Assembly (NCBI RefSeq): GCF_019024325.1
Contig: NZ_JAFNJS010000006.1
Location: 310,001-374,000 of the forward strand
From: Falsiroseomonas tokyonensis
GTDB taxonomy: Bacteria > Pseudomonadota > Alphaproteobacteria > Acetobacterales > Acetobacteraceae
Reading direction: 5' to 3'
Length of the DNA: 64,000 bases
Under the pieces are notes generated by a model. That model did no database searches. It worked only from the letters and a program-made list of their open reading frames with translations, and was not told the origin of the DNA. The translations under genes were made by a program, and so were the position numbers. Positions 57,325 through 64,000 of this stretch are shown piece after piece (position 1 is the stretch's first letter; each line of letters starts with the position of its first letter).

Positions 57325-57340
57325 TTGCATGCGTATGCAA
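57325..57340. promoter_or_regulatory. LacI-type operator 2 (upstream of the ABC importer genes)
   Basis: TTGCATGCGTATGCAA is a 16-bp near-perfect palindrome with central CG, 68 bases before the receptor start. Read on the other strand it differs from operator 1 (54103-54118) at only the last base. The pair defines a shared regulon of at least ten genes controlled by the adjacent LacI-family protein. Confidence 0.8.
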
Positions 57341-57408
57341 GAAGCCCGGTCCAAGCCGGGTCAGAATCGGCGCGGCGGTCAGCCGGCGCCAAGGGAGAGG
57401 GACCGACC

Positions 57409-58725
57409 ATGGCGATCCGCCGTCGTGAACTTTTGGCCGCCGCTGCCGGAGGCGCCGCCCTGGCCGCCGCTGCGCCCGCGCGCGCTTCCGTCACCGCGAC
57501 CCCCGGCCTGCGCCCGGGCAAGCCCTTCGCGGGGCAGGAGCTGAAGGTGCTCTGCGTCGTCTCCTCCCAGTTCCGCGCGCATGAGGCGCGGCTGGCGGCC
57601 TTCACCGAGCAGACAGGCATCACTGCAAAATACACCTTCGTGCCCTTCGCCAGCATGCGGGAGGCGCTGACGGCCGAGATGGTCGGCGGCGGCGGCGACT
57701 ACGACCTGGCCATCGCCATGGACCAGTGGGTCGCCTCGCTGAACAACCTGTTCGACCCGATCGACGACATCGTCCGCGCCAAGAACATCCCGCTGGATCG
57801 CTGGCCGGAGGCGCATCTGCGCCAGGGCCGCGTGAACAACCGCCTGCTCGGCCTGCCCAGCCGCGGCCATGTGCAGCTGCTGTTCTACCGGCGCGACCTG
57901 TTCGAGAAGCACAACCTGACCCCGCCCGCGACCTGGTCCGCTCTGGTCGAGACGGCCAAGGCGGTGCAGGAGAAGGAAAGCGGCATCGCCGGCGTCTCCG
58001 TGCCCTATGGCCGCGGCAACGGCCAGAACCTGATGGTCTGGTACAACTTCCTCTGGGGCCGCGGCGCCAGCCTGTTCGATGAGCGCGGCCAGCCCGCCTT
58101 CAACAGCGCCGCCGGCCTGCAATCGGTGCAGGACTATGTGGACCTGCTGCGCCGCCACCGCGTGGTGCCCGCCGGCGCCCTGTCCTTCACGGAACAGGAT
58201 GCGGTGAACAGCATGGGCCAGGGCAATGCGGCGATGCTGCCGGTCTGGTGGTGGGTGCGCTCCACCCTGGTGAACCCGCAATCCAGCAGGCTGACCGAGA
58301 GCCAGATCGGCTTCGCACCCATGCCGTCCTATGAGGGCAAGCCGCGCACCACCTTCACCAATACCTGGGTCTGGGGCATCACCCGCCGGTCCCGCCGCAA
58401 GGAGGCAGCCGCCGAGCTGCTGACCTGGATCGCCAACCCGGCGCTGGAGCGCGAGGTGCTGCTCGACCCGCGCGAGAACGACGTGGTGGCCGTGATGACG
58501 CCGAACCTGCTGGACGAGGCGGTGAACGCCCGCTTCGGCGGCATGCACCGCTATGCCGCGGAGGGTCTGGCCCGCACCCAGAGCATCACCTACGGCCCCG
58601 AATGGCCGCAGATCAGCGAGGCGCTGGAGACGGCGATGAGCGAGGCGGCGACCGGCACCACCACCGTCGAGGCCGCCTTCAACAACGCGGCCTCCCAGGT
58701 GCGCCGCATCATCCGGCGCGGCTGA
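57409..58725 (+). CDS. ABC transporter substrate-binding protein, family 1 (sugar type)
   Basis: A periplasmic receptor of 438 residues. The signal is twin-arginine-like (MAIRRRELLAAAAGGAALAA, cleavage near ARAS). The fold opens with ELKVLCVVSSQFRAHEARLA and contains YDLAIAMDQWVASLNNLFDP. FTNTWVWGITRRSRRKEAAA and ELLTWIANPALEREVL are typical of sugar-binding SBP family 1. An AAGGGAGAGGGA ribosome-binding region precedes the ATG at 57409. It is the first gene of the importer operon, six bases before the first permease gene. A sugar, polyol or related ligand is likely. Confidence 0.92.
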   Translation: MAIRRRELLAAAAGGAALAAAAPARASVTATPGLRPGKPFAGQELKVLCVVSSQFRAHEARLAAFTEQTGITAKYTFVPFASMREALTAEMVGGGGDYDLAIAMDQWVASLNNLFDPIDDIVRAKNIPLDRWPEAHLRQGRVNNRLLGLPSRGHVQLLFYRRDLFEKHNLTPPATWSALVETAKAVQEKESGIAGVSVPYGRGNGQNLMVWYNFLWGRGASLFDERGQPAFNSAAGLQSVQDYVDLLRRHRVVPAGALSFTEQDAVNSMGQGNAAMLPVWWWVRSTLVNPQSSRLTESQIGFAPMPSYEGKPRTTFTNTWVWGITRRSRRKEAAAELLTWIANPALEREVLLDPRENDVVAVMTPNLLDEAVNARFGGMHRYAAEGLARTQSITYGPEWPQISEALETAMSEAATGTTTVEAAFNNAASQVRRIIRRG

Positions 58726-58731
58726 CTGCGC

Positions 58732-59613
58732 ATGCAGGACCGCCGGCTGAAATATGTGCTGATCCTGCCGGCGGCCCTGCTCGTGCTGGGGACGACGATC
58801 TGGCCGCTTGCCGTCTCCCTCGTCACCAGCTTTCGCGACTGGCGGCTGACGCGGTCGCTGACGCCCGGGCCCTTCATCGGGTCCGAGCATTACGTCACCG
58901 CGCTGACCGACGATCCCGACTTCCTGAATGCGCTGCAGGTTACGGCGAGCTTCGTTGCCATCGACGTGACGCTGACCGTGGTCTGCGCGCTGGGCCTCGC
59001 CTTGCTGCTGCGCCGCGCCGGCGTGCTGCACAGCCTGACGCGCGCGGTGCTGATCCTTCCCTTCGCCGTCTCTCCGGCCCTCGTCGGCATCTCCTTCCGC
59101 TTCATGTTCAATGCGGAGATGGGCGTCTTCACCTGGCTGGCCGGCACGCTGGTGCCCTGGCTGAAGGGCTATGTCTGGCTTGGCGATCCCGTCGCCTCGC
59201 TGCTGGTGCTGGTCTTCTCCGATGCCTGGCGCTGGGTGCCCTATATGACCCTGGTGGTGCTCGGCGGCCTCTCCGCCTTGCCCAGGGAGCCGGAGGAGGC
59301 GGCGCGGATCGACGGCGCCAGCGAATGGCAGGTGCTGCGCGATGTGACGTTGCCGGCACTGCTGCCGGTGCTGGCCGTCGTCGCCATTCTCAAGACCGTC
59401 TTCGCGCTGAAGATGTTCGACCAGGTGGTGACGCTGACCGGTGGCGGGCCGGGGCAATCCACCACCACCCTCGCCTATCTCGTCTATTCCATCGCCTTCC
59501 GCTGGTACGACATGGGCTATGCCTCGGCAGTGGCCTGGATCCTCACGGCCATGTTGGTCTTCCTCGCCGTCTGGTACATGAAGCTGATCCTGCGCAAGCC
59601 GGGTGGCGCATGA
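58732..59613 (+). CDS. ABC sugar transporter permease, MalF/UgpA-like
   Basis: An inner-membrane permease of 293 residues with about six helices. The N-terminal helix YVLILPAALLVLGTTIWPLA and the following DWRLTRSLTPGPFIGSEHY segment are typical of the MalF/UgpA half. The EAA loop reads EPEEAARIDGASEWQVLRDV (about 185-205). It ends at a TGA that overlaps the start of the second permease gene. It pairs with the MalG-like subunit. Confidence 0.94.
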   Translation: MQDRRLKYVLILPAALLVLGTTIWPLAVSLVTSFRDWRLTRSLTPGPFIGSEHYVTALTDDPDFLNALQVTASFVAIDVTLTVVCALGLALLLRRAGVLHSLTRAVLILPFAVSPALVGISFRFMFNAEMGVFTWLAGTLVPWLKGYVWLGDPVASLLVLVFSDAWRWVPYMTLVVLGGLSALPREPEEAARIDGASEWQVLRDVTLPALLPVLAVVAILKTVFALKMFDQVVTLTGGGPGQSTTTLAYLVYSIAFRWYDMGYASAVAWILTAMLVFLAVWYMKLILRKPGGA

Positions 59614-60455
59614 GCGGCACCCGCGCCGCGGCGGCGCGCCGACGCAAGCTGGTGGTGAAGGCGGTGGAGAGCGCCATCCTGCTGCTGGCGCTGTTCCTCA
59701 TCCTATTCCCGATCGTCTGGATGGCGCTGACGGCCTTCAAGCGGCCGGTGGACCTCTTCGACCTCACCGTGACCTTCACGCCGACGCTGGACAATTTCCG
59801 CACCATCTTTGCGGCGCCCTGGAACATCGGCGCCGCCGTGTGGAACAGCACGGTGGTGGCGGGGCTGACGGTGCTGATCTCCATCCCCTGCTCGACGCTT
59901 GCGGCCTATGCCTTCAGCCGCTTCGAGATGCGCTTCAAGGGTGCGCTGTTCTTCACCATCCTGGCGACGCAGTTCATCCCCGCCGTGGTGGTGGTGCTGC
60001 CCTTCTACCTGCTGTTCCGCGACCTCGGCCTGCTGGACACGCATTTGGCGCTGGTCATCGTGAATCTCGCGATCGTCACGCCCTTCGCGGTCTGGATGCT
60101 GAAGGGCTTTCTCGATGCCGTGCCGACGGAGTCCGAGGAAGCGGCGCTGGTGGATGGTGCGACGCGGCTGCGCGTGATCCTCGACATCGTGGTGCCGATG
60201 GTCTGGCCGGGCGTGCTGGTCACCGCCGTGTTCTGCTTCATCCTGACCTGGAACGAGTTCCTGTTCGCGCTGATCCTGACGCGCGACGATGCCGTGACCC
60301 TCCCCGTCGGCATCACCCGCTTCCGGACGGAGCGCGGCGATCTGTGGGAGCTGATCGCAGCGGCGGGAATCCTGATCTCCATTCCGATGTTCCTTTTGTC
60401 CTCCGTCATCCAGCGCCACTTCGTGCGCGGCATGACCGGCGGCGCGGTGAAATGA
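59610..60455 (+). CDS. ABC sugar transporter permease, MalG/UgpE-like
   Basis: An inner-membrane permease of 281 residues. The first helix is LLLALFLILFPIVWMALTAF, and the second block has NSTVVAGLTVLISIPCSTLA and AYAFSRFEMRFKGALFFTIL, typical of MalG-type subunits. The EAA loop is in ESEEAALVDGATRLRVILDI. The ATG at 59610 overlaps the previous stop (ATGA). The longer open frame upstream lies inside the first permease gene. Confidence 0.94.
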   Translation: MSGTRAAAARRRKLVVKAVESAILLLALFLILFPIVWMALTAFKRPVDLFDLTVTFTPTLDNFRTIFAAPWNIGAAVWNSTVVAGLTVLISIPCSTLAAYAFSRFEMRFKGALFFTILATQFIPAVVVVLPFYLLFRDLGLLDTHLALVIVNLAIVTPFAVWMLKGFLDAVPTESEEAALVDGATRLRVILDIVVPMVWPGVLVTAVFCFILTWNEFLFALILTRDDAVTLPVGITRFRTERGDLWELIAAAGILISIPMFLLSSVIQRHFVRGMTGGAVK

Positions 60456-60461
60456 GGCATC

Positions 60462-61523
60462 ATGGCTGAAGTCAGCCTGCGAAACGTCACCAAGGCCTGG
60501 GGCAGTTTCACCGCCGTGCGCGACCAGTCGCTGGAGATTCGCGACGGCGAATTCATGGTGCTGCTCGGCCCCTCCGGCTGCGGCAAGACCACGACGATGC
60601 GCATGATCGCGGGGCTGGAGGAGCCGACGGCGGGCGATATCCTGATCGGCGGCCAGCGGGTGAACGACCTGCCGCCGCGCGACCGCGACATCGCCATGGT
60701 CTTCCAGTCCTACGGCCTCTATCCGCATATGACGGTGGAGGACAATATCGGCTACCCGCTGAAGCTGCGCGGCATCAAGGGCGCGGAGCGTGCGGCCCAG
60801 GTGCGCGCCGCGGCGGCGAAGGTGGAGCTGGAGGCGCTGCTGCACCGCCGACCGAAGGAGCTTTCGGGCGGCCAGCGGCAGCGCGTGGCGCTGGCCCGCG
60901 CCATCGTGCGACGCCCCACCGTCTTCCTGATGGACGAGCCGCTGTCCAACCTGGACGCCAAGCTGCGCGTCTCCACGCGCGCCGAGATCAAGCACCTGCA
61001 GCACGAGCTCGGCGTCACCACCGTCTATGTCACGCATGACCAGATCGAGGCGATGACGCTGGCACATCGCGTCGCCGTCATGCAGGGCGGCGAGATCCGG
61101 CAGCTTGATACGCCGGAGGTGATCTATGACCGGCCGGCGGACCTGTTCGTCGCCGGCTTTATTGGGTCCCCGCCGATGAATCTGGTGCAGGGCCAGCACG
61201 CCGATGGACGCTTCACGGCAGCGGGCGGCTTCCACGCCGTGACCGGCGTCGCGCGCCATAGCGGCCCGGCCGTGCTGGGCGTGCGACCGGAGGATGTGAC
61301 CGTGGCCCCCGCCGGTCAGGGCGACCTCGATGCCAGCATCTATGCGGTGGAACTCACCGGCGATGCGGTGCTGGTCACCGTGCAGGCCGGCGACTCCCGC
61401 ATCATCGCCAAGGCGGACCGTGCCTGGCGCGCCGAGATCGGCAGCAGCGTGGCGCTGCGCCTCGATGCGTCCCGCCTGCATCTCTTCGACGCCGCTTCCA
61501 CCAAGCGCCTGCAACCGGAATGA
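60462..61523 (+). CDS. ABC transporter ATP-binding protein, MalK/UgpC-like
   Basis: A cytoplasmic ATPase of 353 residues with an N-terminal ABC domain and a C-terminal TOBE/OB-fold regulatory region (from about 240). It has Walker A GPSGCGKTT, the Q-loop in MVFQSYGLYPHMTVEDNI, signature LSGGQRQRVALARAI, Walker B FLMDEPLSNLDAKLR and H-loop YVTHDQIEAMTLAHR. The TOBE part includes VLGVRPEDVTV. It completes the four-component importer and overlaps the bicupin gene by ATGA. Confidence 0.94.
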   Translation: MAEVSLRNVTKAWGSFTAVRDQSLEIRDGEFMVLLGPSGCGKTTTMRMIAGLEEPTAGDILIGGQRVNDLPPRDRDIAMVFQSYGLYPHMTVEDNIGYPLKLRGIKGAERAAQVRAAAAKVELEALLHRRPKELSGGQRQRVALARAIVRRPTVFLMDEPLSNLDAKLRVSTRAEIKHLQHELGVTTVYVTHDQIEAMTLAHRVAVMQGGEIRQLDTPEVIYDRPADLFVAGFIGSPPMNLVQGQHADGRFTAAGGFHAVTGVARHSGPAVLGVRPEDVTVAPAGQGDLDASIYAVELTGDAVLVTVQAGDSRIIAKADRAWRAEIGSSVALRLDASRLHLFDAASTKRLQPE

Positions 61524-62527
61524 CCGCCATGCTGAGCACCCGCCTGATCCGCTATGCGGACCTCATCCCCTGCCGCAATGCCTTCGTCGACAGCCGCACG
61601 CCCGGCTCCGACGCCAAGGAGAATTTTACGCTGATCGGGCCTGGCGTCAGCGAGAACCCGAATCAGCACGTCCATATCCCCGAAGCGCATGGCTTCAACA
61701 TCGGCGGGGCGCGGCAGCCGCCGGGCTGCCTGAACAGCCAACACAGCCACGAGACTGCGGAGGTCTTCATCGTCCACAAGGGCCGCTGGCGCATGATCTT
61801 CGGCGTGAACGCCGATGAAGGCGACGTGGTGATAGAGGAAGGCGACACCATCTCCATCCCCACCCAGATGTATCGCGGCTTCGAGAATATTGGCACGGAG
61901 ACCGGCTTCCTGTTTGCCGTGCTGGGCCGCGACAATCCGGGCAAGGTCACCTGGGCGCCGCGCGTCTTCGAACTCGCGCAGCGCTACGGCCTGGTGCTGC
62001 TGGAAGGCGGCCGGCTGGTCGATACCACGGTCGGCGAACGCGTGCCGGAAGGCGCCGTGCGGCAACAGCCGCCGGGGCCGGAGCAGATCGCGGCGCTGGC
62101 CACGCCACCCGCCGAGCGCCTGCAGGGCTGCGTGGTGAAGGCGGGCGACCTGCGTGCCAATCCGCATTCGCCGCTGGCGCGGGAGGGCGTGGAGGAGCTG
62201 CCGATCATCGGCCCCGCTAGCACCGGCGACGGTTTCGAACCGGGGCCGATCATCGGATGGTGGCCGCATGGCTTCAACCTGCGCGCCCTGCGCCTGGAAT
62301 CCGGCGCCAGCGTGCCGAGCCATGTGCGGGAGGAGGAGGAGGTGATCTTCGTCCATCGCGGCGTCCTGCAGGTCACGACGCCGCAGGGCGAGATCATCAT
62401 GGGCCCGGGGGATACCTTCACCACGCCGAAGGGCCTGCCGCGCAGCTTCCGCGCCAGCTCCTCCAACGGCGTCGCCGCCTATGTCGTGCGCGGCGGTGAT
62501 GCCCCCGCCGCACCGCGCTTCCTCTGA
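61520..62527 (+). CDS. Bicupin domain protein
   Basis: A 335-residue cytoplasmic protein with two cupin domains. The first (about 40-130) has metal-type residues in CLNSQHSHETAEVFIVHKG and GDTISIPTQMYRGFENIG. The second (about 240-330) contains SGASVPSHVREEEEVIFVHR and GPGDTFTTPKGLPRSFRA. The layout resembles gentisate dioxygenase-like and other bicupin oxygenases or isomerases. The second domain has His and Glu residues in place for a metal, but the function is not recognised. Four-base overlap with the ATPase gene places it in the importer operon, so it probably acts on the imported compound. Confidence 0.82.
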   Translation: MTAMLSTRLIRYADLIPCRNAFVDSRTPGSDAKENFTLIGPGVSENPNQHVHIPEAHGFNIGGARQPPGCLNSQHSHETAEVFIVHKGRWRMIFGVNADEGDVVIEEGDTISIPTQMYRGFENIGTETGFLFAVLGRDNPGKVTWAPRVFELAQRYGLVLLEGGRLVDTTVGERVPEGAVRQQPPGPEQIAALATPPAERLQGCVVKAGDLRANPHSPLAREGVEELPIIGPASTGDGFEPGPIIGWWPHGFNLRALRLESGASVPSHVREEEEVIFVHRGVLQVTTPQGEIIMGPGDTFTTPKGLPRSFRASSSNGVAAYVVRGGDAPAAPRFL

Positions 62528-62538
62528 GGCCGCGCCGC

Positions 62539-63666
62539 ATGACCCGCATCCGCACCACCCATGTCGGCTCCCTGCCCCGCAGCCAGATCGTGGCCGACTT
62601 CCTGTTTGCCCGCGAACGCGAGGAAGCGATCGACCCAGCCGCCTATGACGCCGCGATGGATCACGCGACGCATGAGGTGCTGCGGCGGCAGAAGGAGATC
62701 GGCATCGACATCCCCTCGGATGGCGAGACCTCCAAGATTTCCTATGCGACCTATATCAAGGACCGGCTGACCGGCTTCGCCGGCGACAGCCCGCGCCGCA
62801 TGCCGGCGGACCTCGGCGACTTCCCCGCCTATGCGGAGAAGATCGCGCGCGGTGGCGGCACGCCCACCTATCGCCGGCCGCGCTGCACCGGCCCGATCGG
62901 CGTGAAGTCGATGGATCCGCTGGCGCATGACCTGCGGCTGATGCGCCGGGCGCTGGATGCTGCGGGGTATGAGAGGGGCTTCATGAACAGCGCCTCCCCC
63001 GGCGTCATCGCGCTGTTCCAACCCTCTGACATCCACCCCGATATCGACAGCTACATGGCGGACCTGGCGGAGGGCATGCGGCATGAATACGAGGGCATCG
63101 TCGCCGCTGGCCTGACGCTGCAGATCGATGCGCCCGACCTCGGCCTCGGCCGCCACATGCTGTATCCGCAGCTGACGGAGGAGGCCTTCCTCGCGCGCGC
63201 CGAGCGGCATGTGGAGATGATCAATCACGCGCTGCGCAACATCGCGCCTGCGCAGGTCCGACTGCATATCTGCTGGGGCAATTACGAGGGCCCGCATACG
63301 CGGGACATCGCGCTCGGCCGCGTGCTGCCGGTGCTGCGCAAGCTGCGCATCGGCGCGCTGCTCTTCGAGGCTTCGAATCCCCGCCATGCGCATGAATGGA
63401 CCGTGTGGCGGGACCAGGGCGTGCCGCCGGACTGGGTGCTGATCCCGGGCTGCCTCGACAGCACCACCAACTTCGTCGAGCATCCGGAACTGGTGGCGCA
63501 GCGCATCGAAACCTTCGTCCGCATCGTCGGGCCGGAGCGCGTCATCGCCGGCACCGATTGCGGCTTCGGCACTTTTGCGGGCTATGGCGCCGTGCATGGC
63601 GACATCGCATGGGCGAAGCTGGCCGCGCTGGCCGAGGGGGCGCGCCTCGCCTCCGCGCGACTCTAG
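62539..63666 (+). CDS. Cobalamin-independent methionine synthase II-like protein (MetE C-terminal domain family)
   Basis: A zinc TIM-barrel protein of 375 residues that matches only the catalytic half of MetE. It begins TRIRTTHVGSLPRSQIVADF, the MetE-like opening. Zinc ligands are likely in VRLHICWGNYEGPHTRDIAL (His and Cys), ALLFEASNPRHAHEW (Glu) and VIAGTDCGFGTFAGYG (Cys). Family members outside methionine synthesis include alkyl-CoM transferases and other C-S bond enzymes. Its place at the end of a LacI-controlled importer operon argues for a catabolic thiol or alkyl transfer step. It converges on the next gene with a 4-base overlap. Confidence 0.85.
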   Translation: MTRIRTTHVGSLPRSQIVADFLFAREREEAIDPAAYDAAMDHATHEVLRRQKEIGIDIPSDGETSKISYATYIKDRLTGFAGDSPRRMPADLGDFPAYAEKIARGGGTPTYRRPRCTGPIGVKSMDPLAHDLRLMRRALDAAGYERGFMNSASPGVIALFQPSDIHPDIDSYMADLAEGMRHEYEGIVAAGLTLQIDAPDLGLGRHMLYPQLTEEAFLARAERHVEMINHALRNIAPAQVRLHICWGNYEGPHTRDIALGRVLPVLRKLRIGALLFEASNPRHAHEWTVWRDQGVPPDWVLIPGCLDSTTNFVEHPELVAQRIETFVRIVGPERVIAGTDCGFGTFAGYGAVHGDIAWAKLAALAEGARLASARL

Positions 63667-64000
63667 CGCCCGCTGCTGCTGATCCCGTCGATCAGCAGCA
63701 GGCGCTCGCCGCTTGAGGCGGGCTCGATGCGCGCCTCCACGCCATAGACTTGGCGCAGCATGACCGGCGTCAGCACCGCCTCGGCGCCGCCATCCGAATG
63801 CGCCTGGCCCTGGTGCATCACCAGCAGATGATCCGCCCAGCGCGCCGCCAGCGCCAGGTCGTGCAGGACCACCACCACGCTCCGCCCCTCCCGCGCCAGG
63901 TCGCGCAGCAGGGCCATCACCTCGAACTGCCGGCGCAGATCCAGCGCGCTGGTCGGCTCGTCCAGCAGCAGCAGGGGCGGGTCGCGGATGATGGCCTGGG
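63663..64000 (-). CDS. ABC transporter ATP-binding protein, iron-chelate/haem type (partial, N-terminus beyond the window)
   Basis: Only about the last 112 residues are visible. They begin QAIIRDPPLLLLDEPTSALD (Walker B and D-loop) and continue with VVVVLHDLALAARWADHLLV (H-loop) and EAVLTPVMLRQVYGVEARIE, a C-terminal pattern typical of FecE/HmuV/BtuD-type ATPases for iron chelates, haem or cobalamin. The Walker A end lies past base 64000. The stop at 63663 overlaps the stop of the MetE-like gene. The transported ligand cannot be judged here. Confidence 0.85.
   Translation of the reverse strand, partial: QAIIRDPPLLLLDEPTSALDLRRQFEVMALLRDLAREGRSVVVVLHDLALAARWADHLLVMHQGQAHSDGGAEAVLTPVMLRQVYGVEARIEPASSGERLLLIDGISSSGR

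Noticed and set aside
57300-57345. Second MITE or insertion end near operator 2
   Set aside because: The palindrome has no flanking duplication and matches operator 1, so a regulator site is the better explanation.

Overview
The window is a GC-rich (roughly 70 %) chromosomal segment packed with genes on both strands. It reads as an alphaproteobacterium of the Acetobacteraceae, most likely Roseomonas or a close relative. This is inference from gene content: four orphan periplasmic receptors of the Bug (tripartite tricarboxylate) type, many catabolic ABC operons, ATGA-type start/stop overlaps, and a miniature element with IS1031-like ends (a family described from acetic acid bacteria). No rRNA, tRNA, CRISPR array, phage or intact transposase gene was seen.

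Layout. 1-5184 (minus): peptide/nickel-type ABC operon, receptor then two permeases then two ATPases, cut by the left edge. 5280-8857: an AI-2E-type membrane protein, then hyi, a nicotinamidase-like hydrolase and a tartronate semialdehyde reductase. 9144-15061: an XRE-type regulator, a Pat-like acyl-CoA synthetase/GNAT fusion, an esterase and an M20 amidohydrolase, separated by C/G-rich terminator hairpins. 15180-20925: a tamA-tamB pair. 20932-25303 (minus): Bug receptor, M28 peptidase, methyltransferase-glycosyltransferase. 25459-29142: ABC-F ATPase, M24 peptidase, GST. 29272-30626: a wrecked transporter locus where a frameshifted BCCT carrier runs into the tail of an MFS carrier. 30627-35136 (minus): Bug receptor, M29-like metalloenzyme, HWE-type hybrid histidine kinase.

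35349-41474 (minus): a complete branched-chain-amino-acid-type ABC operon (livG, livF, livK, livH, livM) bracketed by an NTF2-like protein, a 66-residue protein and a GAF protein. 41576-45957: Bug receptor, nitroreductase, class III aminotransferase, DHCW cupin and a divergent LysR gene whose stop codon is the target of a 162-bp MITE-like element. 46182-47910: a DksA/TraR zinc-finger protein and glpD, convergent and overlapping. 47961-53067: hydratase, class III CoA-transferase, Bug receptor and CitE-type lyase with a divergent LysR gene, resembling itaconate/mesaconate/citramalate breakdown.

53099-63666 (plus): a catabolic locus with a DHDPS-family aldolase, a histidinol-dehydrogenase-family enzyme, an SDR, a LacI regulator, a four-gene sugar-type ABC importer, a bicupin and a MetE-like zinc protein. 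Two nearly identical 16-bp palindromes, one before each transcription block, are probably the LacI operators. The window ends in an iron-chelate/haem-type ABC ATPase.

The most notable non-coding features are a four-hairpin repeat present in two minus-strand operons, with stems that change sequence but keep pairing, and the MITE-like element. All function calls come from reading motifs; no database search was run.
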